This document shows positions 24,272 to 36,362 of a DNA stretch of 64,000 nucleotides, one piece after another. The DNA lies in the NCBI GenBank assembly GCA_947359465.1, contig OX375872.1, forward strand, positions 125,624,337 through 125,688,336. The letters are read 5' to 3'. Origin of the DNA: Metellina segmentata (Eukaryota; Arthropoda; Arachnida; Araneae; Tetragnathidae). The number at the start of each line of letters is the position of its first letter. The first letter of the stretch is position 1. Under the pieces are notes generated by a model that searched no databases, was not told the DNA's origin, and saw only the letters and a list, made by a program, of their open reading frames with translations. The position numbers were made by a program, and so were the translations under genes.

Positions 24272-26042
24272 GGCTACACAGTACCCTAAAAAATGACAAA
24301 AATATCGAAATTTTTTTTTGCATTTTTTGTTGGCCCATACAGTTACGAAGCTTGCCTTAAAATTCTAGATCTGATATCCAATTAGTTTTAAAGATATTTG
24401 AAGTTTTCTGAGTGTTGTCAGTGTCAAAATTTGACAGCATAGAGGAGAGGGCGTGGCTAAATTCGTTTTTTTAATGTAATTTTACATTCTTACAATTAAT
24501 TTAAACTATTTTTGAATGAAATCAATTAATTTGGTGAAATGGCTATTATTTTCAACTTTAAATACTAAAATAGTATCTGTTATTTTATGTTCTGCGTTCT
24601 CTTCTGAGCCTCATTACTAACTAACCAATATTGATAAAAATGTATTTTTCAAAACCAATATTTGGTTACGATTGTTATATATAATGTATTATAAACAAAA
24701 TTTGGTAAATATTTGGTATCCAAAATTTTTGTTAGGATTAAGATAAATAATTGTCGCTGCCGTAACAAATGTTTTTCATCATAGGTAAACATAATATTTT
24801 GAATTAAAAAAATATATTCAATCACATTGAGTTAAACTAGTGTTTTAGTGCATTTTATAAGTTGGTAAATAACATATAAAAAAATTAGACTTCTACATGC
24901 ATTATTAGTTTTTGTTTTATGACTTCAAAAACTTAAAATGCATTTTTCTCAGACTTTTATTTTTGTGGATGCAAGTGTTTTCAATTCCCTAAGGCATATT
25001 TTCTGTACAAGATACATTCTAGAAATTTTTTGTAGATACTTTCATATATATGTACTATAAAAGTTAGTATGGATTAAAGTCTGAGAGTTCTAGTAATTTT
25101 TTTTAAAAATGTCAAAGTTAATATTTTTTGAATTTTTCACAGTTTTTTTCAGGTTTAGCTACAAAAATAATTATTAAAATTCAACAATGAGACGGATGGT
25201 CAATTCCATACTAACTTTTGTTCCCAATTATTCAAGAAATATAAATCACTTAAAATAACTAAAAAATTTTAAAATTAAATATTTTATAAGACTTATCTGC
25301 CGCTAAGGGCGCCTTCACACAAAGGAGATCGATCACTCAGACCGGTCTGAAGGCGACGGAACTTACATAGAAATCATAGGAGCACTTCACACGAGAAGAC
25401 TAGCAGGAAACCGTTATGAGAGACTAAAAAATAGTCATTGAGGAAGTTCTGTCGCCGGCGACTTTTTTTATGTCGTGGTTTATTTTATTCGAGAAACAAA
25501 ACAAAAGAGCTTTTATACTCTCTAGTACAAGTTTATATCTTCGCAATCGTTAAAGATAGAGTAAAAATTTCAACGGATTTGAAATCTGTGGAAAATTTTA
25601 CATAAGATCGATACCTTTAATGCGAGTTTCTTTAAATAAATAATATTTCTATTGTAACTTTATATTTACTTCAAATGCGGCTAAATTCGTATTGCGAAAA
25701 AATAAAAGTTTGAATTGAATATTTCAGGTTTAGCTACAAAAATAATTATTAAAATTCAACAATGAGACTGATGGTCAATTCCATACTAACTTTTGTTCCC
25801 AATTATCCAAGAAATATCAATCACTTAAAATAACTAAAAAATATTAAAAATTAAATATTTTATAAGACTTAAACAAAAACTTCAAATATTTCAATTTTTT
25901 AAAAATTTTGAAATAATGGTCCTTGTTAAACTTACTTTTTTTATTGCATTCAGTTTAATAATATAAGCTGAAAAAAATTCATTAATTATTTTTAATGTTA
26001 CTGTCTGTAGAAAATTTTTTTGAAAAAGGGTACTGTGTAGCC
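24272..26042. mobile_element. TTAA-flanked inverted-repeat element inside Helitron 1
   Basis: Ends are GGCTACACAGTACCC and, reading inward from the right, GGCTACACAGTACCC, flanked by TTAA on both sides (24268-24271, 26043-26046). The related Helitron at 60042 has the same surrounding sequence with a single TTAA and no insert (near 60367), which proves the insertion and its duplication. TTAA targets are the hallmark of piggyBac-type elements. No transposase is present, so it is non-autonomous. A 143-bp stretch (about 25148-25291) recurs at 25726-25868 within it. Confidence 0.82.
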
Positions 26043-29000
26043 TTAAGTAAACGATGTTAATCTGCAAACTTTACGATTTGTACTTTGTACTTTCTCGGTA
26101 AACCGTCTGAGAGAAGAGAGAAAAAAGCGAGCCTTTATCCACGCCAAATAAAAAGAAATCGTTTTTATGGCAATTGTTGCAACGATAAATTTGATATCTG
26201 ACAAACCCGATAGTAAAAAAATACAACCCTCTTAAGGTCCGCAAATTTGCTCCGCAAAATAAAAAATACGAAATTTGTGTCACCAACTTTTGATTGCATC
26301 GAATTTATTTACGAACCAATTTTAAAAATAATTGTACCGTAAGAAAGAGTACATTCTGAGGTATACTGCGATATTTTCAAAATTAAAAACTAATAGTAAT
26401 ACGATATAGATATGACAGTTTTAGTTTTGTATCGGAAATTACGATATGTGAAAGTTCCGACAATTGTATGACCAACTTTTAATTGCATCGATTTTATTTA
26501 TTAACCAATTTTAAAAATAATTGTACCATAAGAAAGAGTGTAATGTAATTTATTCAGTGATGTTCTCAAATTTAAAAAATAATTGTTTTTGTTGTAGATA
26601 TAACGATTTTAGCAGAAAGTAGCGAAAATATCCAAAGATTCCGAATTTTGTATGACCAACTTTTGATCGCATCCAATTTAATTATTAACCGGTTTCAAAA
26701 ATAATAGTACCGTAAGAAAGAGTACATTCTGAGGTATACTGCGATATTTTAAAAATTAAAAACTAATAGTAATAAGATATAGATACGACAGTTTTTAAAA
26801 AAAGTAACAAAAATGTCCCGATTTTTCCCGAATTTCAAAAAAATATTATCAAGAACCAAATTGAAAGTTCAAAAAAAAAAAAAAAAAAACTCGCCGAGCT
26901 GCAAAAATTTACGTGGAGAGGTACTCTTTAAAAAAAACTCACGGCTGAAGACTGAAAATTTGTATGTGTTTTGCTCACTCGCGGAAGAGATTTCGCTTCT
27001 TCAATTTTGACACTTAATAAACCCTAAACTAATAGCCGTATCGGAAAAATCTTAATAATTGTCCAGGGAATACGATGAAGAACAAGCCATGTAATTTTTT
27101 TTTTTTTGCCGATCCGTACTTTCTCGGGAAACCGTCTAAGAATCGAGCTAAACAACACAGTTTTCAATCCTGCGTCGGCGACGGTAACTTTTTTTAATAT
27201 AGAGAGAAAGGCAAATGAAAAGATAAGTGGAAATGATTACCAAATGAGACGTATATATTTAAGTCTGCCTCATTTAATACACCTGTATATGGGCACCATT
27301 AGTTCCAGGAAGCACATCAAGGCGGTACTCGATTTCCTACCATTGTGACGTATGGTGTCTTGTGAATACACTCGTCAAAATTGATATCACAAGATTTATT
27401 GGTATCGTTATACTATGAGATTCCCAGATGTTGCCTCGTCATCTGACCGTGGTTCAAAGGTTACGTGACGATACACCGAATGACTTAGGCTTTGACGGTG
27501 GTAACTGAGTGATTACTATGAGATTCTAAGCCGCAACGGATCTACGTCTATCTGCCAATATTGGCTGTATGTAGGACGTACGTCCTAAATCTGACTGGTA
27601 TGGTCGTCTGGTAGCATAGTCTGTGTCTACCGAAAAGTATAGGCAGCAAAGGATCTGCGCCTATCTGCCGCTAAGGGCGCCTTCACACAAAGGAGATCGA
27701 TCGCTCAGACCGGTCTGAAGGCGACGGAACTTACATAGAAATCATAGGAGCACTTCACACGAGAAGACTAGCAGGAAACCGTTACGAGAGACTAAAAAAT
27801 AGTCACTGAGGAAGTTCAGTCGCCGGCGACTTTTTTTATGTCGTGGTTTATTTTATTCGAGAAACAAAACAAAAGAGCTTTTATACTCTCTAGTACAAGT
27901 TTATATCTTCGCAATCGTTAAAGATAGAATAAAAATTTCAACGGATTTGAAATCTGTGGAAAATTTTACATAAGATCGATACCTTTAATGCAATTTTCTT
28001 TAAATAAATAATATTTCTATTGTAACTTTTATATTTACGTCAAATGCAGCAAAATTCGTATTGCGAAAATATAAAAGTTTGAATTGAATTTTTCAGGTTT
28101 AGCTACAAAAATAATTATTAAAATTCAACAATGAGACTGATGTGGTCAATTCCATACTAACTTTTGTTCCCAATTATCCAAGAAATATCAATCACTTAAA
28201 ATAACTAAAAAATATTAAAAATTAAATATTTTATAAAACTTTAACAAAAACTTCAAAAATTTCAATTTTTAAAAAATTTTGAAATAATGGTCCTTGATAA
28301 ACTTACTTTTTTTATTGCATTCAGTTTAATAATATAAGCTGAAAAAAATTCATTAATTACTTTTAATGTTACTGTCTGTAGAAAATTTTTTTGAAAAAGG
28401 GTACTGTGTAGCCTTAAGTAAACGATGTTAATCTCAAAACTTTACGATTTGTACTTTGTACTTTCTCGGTAAACCGTCTGAGAACAGAGAGAAAAAAGCG
28501 AGCCTTTTTCCACGCCAAATAAAAAGAAATCGTTTTTATGGCAATTGTTGCAACGATAAATTTGATATCTGGCAAACCCGATAGTAAAAAAATACAACCC
28601 TCTTAAGCTCCGCAAATTTGCTCCGCGAATAAAAAATACGAAATTTTTGTCACCAACTTTTGATTGCTTCGAATTTATTTACGAACCAATTTTAAAAATA
28701 ATTGTACCGTAAGAAAGAGTACATTCTGAGGTATACTGCGATATTTTCAAAATTAAAAACTAATAGTAATACGATATAGATATGACAGTTTTAGTTTTGT
28801 ATCGGAAATTACGATATGTGAAAGTTCCGACAATTGTATGACCAACTTTTAATTGCATCGATTTTATTTATTAACCAATTTTAAAAATAATTGTACCATA
28901 AGAAAGAGTGTAATGTAATTTATTCAGTGATGTTCTCAAATTTAAAAAATAATTGTTTTTGTTGTAGATATAACGATTTTAGCAGAAAGTAGCGAAAATA

Positions 29001-32000
29001 TCCAAAGCTTCCGAATTTTGTATGACCAACTTTTGATCGCATCCAATTTAATTATTAACCGATTTCAAAAATAATAGTACCGTAAGAAAGAGTACATTCT
29101 GAGGTATACTGCGATATTTTAAAAATTAAAAACTAATAGTAATAAGATATAGATACGACAGTTTTTAAAAAAAATAACAAAAATGTCCCGATTTTTCCCG
29201 AATTTCAAAAAAATATTATCAAGAACCAAATTGAAAGTTCAAAAAAAAAAAACTCGCCGAGCTGCAAAAATTTACGTGGAGAGGTACTCTTTAAAAAAAA
29301 CTCACGGCTGAAGACTGAAAATTTGTATGTGTTTTGCTCACTCGCGGAAGAGATTTCGCTTCTTCAATTTCGACACTTAATAAACCCTAAACTAATAGCC
29401 GCATCGGAAAAAATCTTAATAATTGTCCAGGGAATACGATGAAAAACAAACCATGTTAATTTTCTTTTTTGCCGATCCGTACTTTCTCGGGAAACCGTCT
29501 AAGAATCGAGCTAAACAACACAGTTTTCAATCCTGCGTCGGCGACGGTATCTTTTTATAATATAGAGAGAAAGGCAAATGAAAAGATAAGTGGAAATGAT
29601 TACCAAATGAGACCTATATATTTAAGTCTGCCTCATTTAATACACCTGTATATGGGCACCATTAGTTCCAGGAAGCACATCAAGGCGGTACTCGATTTCC
29701 TACCATTGTGACGTATGGTGTCTTGTGAATACACTCGTCAAAATTGATATCACAAGATTTATTGGTATCGTTATACTATGAGATTCCCAGATGTTGCCTC
29801 GTCATCTGACCGTGGTTCAAAGGTTACGTGACGATACACCGAATGACTTAGGCTTTGACGGTGGTAACTGAGTGATTACTATGAGATTCTAAGCCGCAAC
29901 GGATCTACGTCTATCTGCCAATATTGGCTGTATGTAGGACGTACGTCCTAAATCTGACTGGTATGGTCGTCTGGTAGCATAGTCTGTGTCTACCGAAAAG
30001 TATAGGCAGCAAAGGATCTGCGCCTATCTGCCGCTAAGGGCGCCTTCACACAAAGGAGATCGATCGCTCAGACCGGTCTGAAGGCGACGGAACTTACATA
30101 GAAATCATAGGAGCACTTCACACGAGAAGACTAGCAGGAAACCGTTATGAGAGACTAAAAAATAGTCACTGAGGAAGTTCAGTCGCCGGCGACTTTTTTT
30201 ATGTCGTGGTTAATTTTATTCGAGAAACGAAACAAAAGAGCTTTTATACTCTCTAGTACAAGTTTATATCTTCGCAATCGTTAAAGACAGAATAAAAATT
30301 TCAACGGATTTGAAATCTGTGGAAAATTTTACATAAGATCGATACCTTTAATGCGAGTTTCTTTAAATAAATAATATTTCTATTGTAACTTTTATATTTA
30401 CGTCAAATGCAGCAAAATTCGTATTGCGAAAATATAAAAGTTTGAATTGAATTTTTCAGGTTTAGCTACAAAAATAATTATTAAAATTCAACAATGAGAC
30501 TGATGGTCAATTCCATACTAACTTTTGTTCCCAATTATCCAAGAAATATCAATCACTTAAAATAACTAAAAAATATTAAAAATTAAATATTTTATGAAAC
30601 TTTAACAAAAACTTCAAAAATTTCAATTTTTTAAAATTTTTGAAATAATGGTCCTTGATAAACTTACTTTTTTTTATTGCATTCAGTTTAATAATATAAG
30701 CTGAAAAAAATTCATTAATTATTTTTAATGTTACTGTCTGTAGAAAATTTTTTTGAAAAAGGGTACTGTGTAGCCTTAAGTAAACGATGTTAATCTCAAA
30801 ACTTTACGATTTGTACTTTGTACTTTCTCGGTAAACCGTCTGAGAACAGAGAGAAAAAAGCGAGCCTTTTTCCACGCCAAATAAAAAGAAATCGTTTTTA
30901 TGGCAATTGTTGCAACGATAAATTTGATATCTGGCAAACCCGATAGTAAAAAAATACAACCCTCTTAAGCTCCGCAAATTTGCTCCGCGAATAAAAAATA
31001 CGAAATTTGTGTCACCAACTTTTGTTTGCTTCGAATTTATTTACGAACCAATTTTAAAAATAATTGTACCGTAAGAAAGAGTACATTCTGAGGTATACTG
31101 CGATATTTTCAAAATTAAAAACTAATAGTAATACGATATAGATATGACAGTTTTAGTTTTGTATCGGAAATTACGATATGAAAGTTCCGACAATTGTATG
31201 ACCAACTTTTAATTGCATCGATTTTATTTATTAACCAATTTTAAAAATAATTGTACCATAAGAAAGAGTGTAATGTAATTTATTCAGTGATGTTCTCAAA
31301 TTTAAAAAATAATGGTTTTTGTTGTAGATATAACGATTTTAGCAGAAAGTAGCGAAAGTATCCAAAGCTTCCGAATTTTGTATGACCAACTTTTGATCGC
31401 ATCCAATTTAATTATTAACCGATTTCAAAAATAATAGTACCGTAAGAAAGAGTACATTCTGAGGTATACTGCGATATTTTAAAAATTAAAAACTAATAGT
31501 AATAAGATATAGATACGACAGTTTTTAAAAAAAATAACAAAAATGTCCCGATTTTTCCCGAATTTCAAAAAAATATTATCAAGAACCAAATTGAAAGTTC
31601 AAAAAAAAAAAACTCGCCGAGCTGCAAAAATTTACGTGGAGAGGTACTCTTTAAAAAAAACTCACGGCTGAAGACTGAAAATTTGTATGTGTTTTGCTCA
31701 CTCGCGGAAGAGATTTCGCTTCTTCAATTTTGACACTTAATAAACCCTAAACTAATAGCCGCATCGGAAAAAATCTTAATAATTGTCCAGGGAATACGAT
31801 GAAAAACAAACCATGTTAATTTTTTTTTTTGCCGATCCGTACTTTCTCGGGAAACCGTCTAAGAATCGAGCTAAACAACACAGTTTTCAATCCTGCGTCG
31901 GCGACGGTATCTTTTTATAATATAGAGAGAAAGGCAAATGAAAAGATAAGTGGAAATGATTACCAAATGAGACCTATATATTTAAGTCTGCCTCATTTAA

Positions 32001-33745
32001 TACACCTGTATATGGGCACCATTAGTTCCAGGAAGCACATAATGGCGGTACTCGATTTCCTACCATTGTGACGTATGGTGTCTTGTGAATACACTCGTCA
32101 AAATTGATATCACAAGATTTATTGGTATCGTTATACTATGAGATTCCCAGATGTTGCCTTGTCATCTGACCGTGGTTCAAAGGTTACGTGACGATACACC
32201 GAATGACTTAGGCTTTGACGGTGGTAACAGAGTGATTACTATGAGATTCTAAGCCGCAACGGATCTACGCCTATCTGCCAATATTGGCTGTATGTAGGAC
32301 GTACGTCCTAAATCTGACTGGTATGGTCGTCTGGTAGCATTGTCTGTGTCTACCGAAAAGTATAGGCAGCAAAGGATCTACGCCTATCTGCCGCTAAGGG
32401 CGCCTTCACACAAAGGAGATCGATCGCTCAGACCGGTCTGAAGGCGACGGAACTTACATAGAAATCATAGGAGCACTTCACACGAGAAGACTAGCAGGAA
32501 ACCGTTATGAGAGACTAAAAAATAGTCACTGAGGAAGTTCAGTCGCCGGCGACTTTTTTTATGTCGTGGTTAATTTTATTCGAGAAACGAAACAAAAGAG
32601 CTTTTATACTCTCTAGTACAAGTTTATATCTTCGCAATCGTTAAAGATAGAATAAAAATTTCAACGGATTTGAAATCTGTGGAAAATTTTACATAAGATC
32701 GATACCTTTAATGCAATTTTCTTTAAATAAATAATATTTCTATTGTAACTTTTATATTTACGTCAAATGCAGCAAAATTCGTATTGCGAAAATATAAAAG
32801 TTTGAATTGAATTTTTCAGGTTTAGCTACAAAAATAATTATTAAAATTCAACAATGAGACTGATGGTCAATTCCATACTAACTTTTGTTCCCAATTATCC
32901 AAGAAATATCAATCACTTAAAATAACTAAAAAATATTAAAAATTAAATATTTTATAAAACTTTAACAAAAACTTCAAAAATTTCAATTTTTTTAAAATTT
33001 TGAAATAATGGTCCTTGATAAACTTACTTTTTTTATTGCATTCAGTTTAATAATATAAGCTGAAAAAAATTCATTAATTACTTTTAATGTTTCTGTCTGT
33101 AGAAAATTTTTTTGAAAAAGGGTACTGTGTAGCCTTAAGTAAACGATGTTAATCTCCAAACTTTACGATTTGTACTTTGTACTTTCTCGGTAAACCGTCT
33201 GAGAACAGAGAGAAAAAAGCCAGCCTTTTTCCACGCCAAATAAAAAGAAATCGTTTTTATGGCAATTGTTGCAACGATAAATTTGGTATCTGGCAAACCC
33301 GATAGTAAAAAAATACAACCCTCTTAAGCTCCGCAAATTTGCTCCGCGAAATAAAAAATACGAAATTTGTGTCACCAACTTTTGATTGCTTCGAATTTAT
33401 TTACGAACCAATTTTAAAAATAATTGTACCGTAAGAAAGAGTATATTTTGAGGTATACTGCGATATTTTCAAAATTAAAAACTAATAGTAATACGATATA
33501 GATATGACAGTTTTAGTTTTGTATCGGAAATTACGATATGAAAGTTCCGACAATTGTATGACCAACTTTTAATTGCATCGATTTTATTTATTAACCAATT
33601 TTAAAAATAATTGTACCATAAGAAAGAGTGTAATGTAATGTATTCAGTGATGTTCTCAAATTTAAAAAATAATGGTTTTTGTTATAGATATAACGGTTTT
33701 AGCAGAAAGTAGCGAAAATATCCAAAGATGCAAAATTTTGTATTA
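25292..33745. repeat. Tandem array of a 2.37-kb composite unit, about 3.6 copies
   Basis: Units are 25292-27660, 27661-30021, 30022-32382 and a partial one from 32383 to about 33745. Each holds the right half of the TTAA element, the 5' part of Helitron 1 and ~450 bp of flank. Units begin ATCTGCCGCTAAGGGCGCC. The join at 27660/27661 connects the flank back to the middle of the TTAA element, as expected of a simple tandem duplication. ATCTGCC occurs at both edges of the join. Units differ by scattered substitutions and a few small indels. The last unit breaks off in the Helitron part, where sequence unrelated to the array begins. The 80-codon ORFs at 27106, 29469 and 31829 are by-products: they start on TTG and straddle the Helitron end. 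Confidence 0.9.
27208..27660. other. Flank of Helitron 1 amplified with the array
   Basis: Sequence beyond the Helitron end, repeated at about 29570-30021 and 31930-32382. It contains a ~35-bp stretch (GCCTCGTCATCTGACCGTGG onward, near 27436) like the middle of the SINE family seen elsewhere in the window. It also holds a perfect palindrome, GGACGTACGTCC, near 27577. Not identified further. Confidence 0.5.
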
Positions 33746-34394
33746 CGCACAACGCCGGGCTAGCCACTCAATGGTATATAATATGTTTGGGCCATCGAAC
33801 ATCCCTCGTTGTCACGTGAGCGCCAGACGAAGAGGCGCCAAGCGTGCTTGAACACCCATGCAGCACTCTCTGATCCAGCAATTGCGTAGTTTGCCTCTAA
33901 AATCAACAAAAGGAGGGAGACGGGGCCTGAGGACGAAAGGCATTGCAGCAAACGGCTGCTAAGCTGTAAACTTTAATTGATGGCCCAAAACCATGTCAAA
34001 TCTTATTCCTTTAAAATTGTCCATAAAGAATAAATTACTTTGAGGACAATTTTTTTTTGTAATTCCCATCATGAACCCAAAGAGATTACAGAAGTAGCAA
34101 CAAAAGAATCCGAACACGTTAAAAATGTCATTTTTGACCAAAAATTCCAAAAAAAGTTTTTGATTTTATTGGATAAAGTACTTATTTGACTTTCCAAAAG
34201 TCAAAAGAAGGCGGGAAAACAGGAAGTAGGTATGGAAAACACCGGAATTGGCCATTGAAAGACCATAAGCCTGGCAAAATCTAAATTTAAATCTATATAT
34301 ATATTTTTTGCAAATATAATTTTAGAAAGGTTTTTTTTTTTTGGAAATAGTGTGTGAATCGTATCCATTTGTATAGAAAATGTACTATATATGT
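33746..34394. other. Non-coding, nothing recognised
   Basis: Begins abruptly at the end of the tandem array (ACGCACAACGCCGGGC). Short minus-strand ORFs here (33760-33951, 33959-34150) show no recognisable features. A T-run and an (AT)n-like tract lie near 34293-34310. Confidence 0.5.
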
Positions 34395-34645
34395 GTATAG
34401 ATCGGAAGGTTCCTCGTTCGAATCCTGGTCCGGGGATGGATGTTCGTGATCATTTAGTGTAGAGGCGGCTGGTGCACCTTAAATCTGTCGTGGCCGAAAG
34501 TCCTCACGTTGAGTTGGTGTGGAAGTTTGAAGAGAGGGTTCCAGCTCGGGTGTTGTCTCGTCATCTGTCCATGGTTCAAAATTACGAGGTGTTGTCCTCG
34601 GATATTTCCCTTAGGGGATTGATCCCGGCCCTCCGTCAATAGCAA
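34395..34645 (+). mobile_element. SINE copy 2, with tRNA-like B box
   Basis: The best-preserved head in the window: GTTCGAATCC near 34416 is a perfect RNA polymerase III B box of tRNA type. It is followed by the family body (GGCTGGTGCACC, GTCCTCACGTTGAG, GTGGAAGTTTG, TTGATCCCGG, CAATAGC). No A box is clear and no target duplication was found. The B box here looks like a tRNA but lies in a SINE, not a tRNA gene. Confidence 0.7.
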
Positions 34646-35343
34646 GGGAACAAAATTTAGAAGAAATTCAAAAGCTCTGGAGAAAGTCAAAATATTTATG
34701 GGAAATTTTTGTTTGGGGAACCTTTAATTCTGTCCGCGTTGTGAGTTTTAAAGTTTAACGATACCCTTTTCCGTAAAACACCTCCTTCTAGAATGTCCTG
34801 GGCTAAAACCACTTAGGGACCAAATGAGACTTTCTGATAATTTAAATGATATTTTGAAATCAAATAATACAAATATTAATAATTTATTTAAATACTTAAG
34901 ATTTTTAACTATTTATTTTAAGATATAGGTATAATATACCCTCGAATATTCGTTGTCCCAAAGATTTTCGAAATCCAAATCCCTTCCCTGTCTTTTAATA
35001 AAACTTTTTCAAAATGCCTTGCTTTGTGAAGGCAATGCAATAAAAACAAGTTACGTTTAATTTAATTCTGTGTAGCTTTATAATGATATCACACCCGAGA
35101 TATCGAGGTTTTATTATTATTATTATTAGATTAACGTTAAGTAAATAATATAATAATTGTTGGAATATGTTTCAATAACAATCTTAAAACTATTTTCAAT
35201 TAGTGCTAAAAGGCGTGGTATGACTTAAGCCGTTAAAACGACCTTTCAACCTAAAATGGAATTAAAAATTAAAAAAATAATAACATTTATGATAATACAT
35301 AGGTATTTAAAAATTTGAAACTTCAAAAAAGTAATAAAAAGTT
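34646..35343. other. Non-coding AT-rich spacer
   Basis: No gene or element ends seen. A short (TTA)n run lies near 35111-35129. Confidence 0.5.
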
Positions 35344-35741
35344 GGGGAGCGCAAAAGAGCGTATGCGGAATTGACTTTTCGAGAGCGATAGTTATCGAAA
35401 AGAGCCAGTTCTCGATAAGAGCCAGCTCTCCAAAAGAGTTAACTCCCAAAAGAATCAACTCCCAAAAGAATCAGTGAGCGCAAAAGATCGAATGCGGAAA
35501 TGATTCTTCGAAAGAGCTAGCTCTCGAAAAGAGTTAACTCCCAAAAGAATCAACTCCCAAAAGAATCACTGAGCTGGTGATCGCATGCGGAAGCGCTGAT
35601 TCGTTAAAAAAAGAGTTACCGCTCTTGAGCCCTGATTGGTTAAAAAAGAGCTACAGCTCTTTTTTAACGGATCAACGCTCGCTCACTCCGTCAAGAGAGT
35701 TAACTCTTTGAGTCAGCTCCTGAGCGGATCGCCCATCTCTA
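35344..35741. mobile_element. hAT-like short element with inverted internal repeats
   Basis: The right end reads GAGCGGATCGCCCATCTCTA; inverted, this begins TAGAGATGGGCGATCC, the style of many hAT-type ends. The interior is built of short repeats such as AAAAGAGTTAACTC, AAAGAATCAACTCCC and GAGCGCAAAAGA, several of them palindromic. No matching left end was found, so the element is probably truncated on the left or its left end has diverged. Non-coding. Confidence 0.55.
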
Positions 35742-35820
35742 ATCGTTAGTAGCAATAAAATTGTCCGTCCTTGGTAGAGAAAGAAATGAGACACCAGGAG
35801 TAACGCCCCAAACATAGTGG
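35742..35820 (+). repeat. ~75-bp segment shared with 55642-55740
   Basis: Contains TCGTTAGTAGCAATAAAATT and then TTGGTAGAGAAAGAAATGAG and CACCAGGAGTAACGCC. The same two parts recur at 55642-55738, with an extra ~30 bp between them. At both places the segment runs straight into a mobile element (Gypsy-2 LTR here, the hAT fragment there). It may be the end of an unrecognised repeat family. Confidence 0.6.
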
Positions 35821-36257
35821 TGTCAGATTAGGGATGAGTAGATGGATGGAACTTCTGAGGGTTTCCAGATGTTTGAAGTAGGGAGTTGAAAAGTCTGTAG
35901 CTTTGAGGTGGGTGTAATTTCTTTCTCCTTGGAATGTGTTGTGTAGGATTTTGTTGATATGTGTTTGAAGATTTGATAGTTTGGGATTTATTGTTGCTGG
36001 GAAGAATTGGTATTGTTGTGAATGAGATTATGTTGAATAGGAGATGTTGTATTAGATATGTTGTGCTGTTAGGTTATGTTGCATGGGATTTAGTTTAATT
36101 AGAGTTGTGAGTTTTTGGATGTAATATCTCTAAGTCATTCCTTAACTGTAACCTCTTTAACTGTAACCCTGACTGATAACAACCATGCTGTAATGACAAG
36201 CACGTATCAAGAAAGTAATAAAGCATTCCTTTATAATTAACATTGTAATATGTTACA
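35821..36257 (+). repeat. Probable 5' LTR of Gypsy-2
   Basis: Starts TGTCAGATTAGGG and ends TATGTTACA, giving TG...CA ends. It has an AATAAA near 36219 and is followed two bases later by TGGCGACGAG, a common Gypsy primer-binding sequence. No second LTR is present because the element is truncated at 39700, so the left edge is inferred. Confidence 0.55.
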
Positions 36258-36362
36258 AATGGCGACGAGTAGTGTTTAACCTACGCTAAAGCAGTGTTCT
36301 CAAAAGTATCAGCTTTATTTTTCACAAGTAAGAGGTAGTATTTGTTTACTTCTAATTGCGTA

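Larger units (their letters stand above)
23898..27207 (-). mobile_element. Helitron copy 1, non-autonomous, with a TTAA insert
   Basis: Read on the minus strand, the 3' end is the GC-rich hairpin GGGGGCGGAGCCCCC followed by TAG, i.e. CTAG, then host T (A at 23897 on the plus strand). That is the canonical Helitron 3' end. The 5' end would be TCTCTCTATATTAAAA at 27207. Apart from the 24272-26042 insert, the sequence matches the copy at 60042-61515 end to end. No Rep/helicase coding sequence remains. Just inside the 3' end are several hairpins of the type TTTGGTTTGCTTCGCAAACC. The base flanking the 5' end here is not the expected A, so that junction may have been altered by the later tandem duplication. 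Confidence 0.75.

Noticed and set aside
27106..32071. 80-codon ORF repeated at 27106, 29469 and 31829
   Set aside because: Starts on TTG and runs across the Helitron end into flanking DNA. It repeats only because the array repeats, with non-silent changes.
34405..34440. tRNA gene suggested by the perfect B box
   Set aside because: No acceptor stem, A box or anticodon arm fits. The surrounding sequence is a SINE body present elsewhere.
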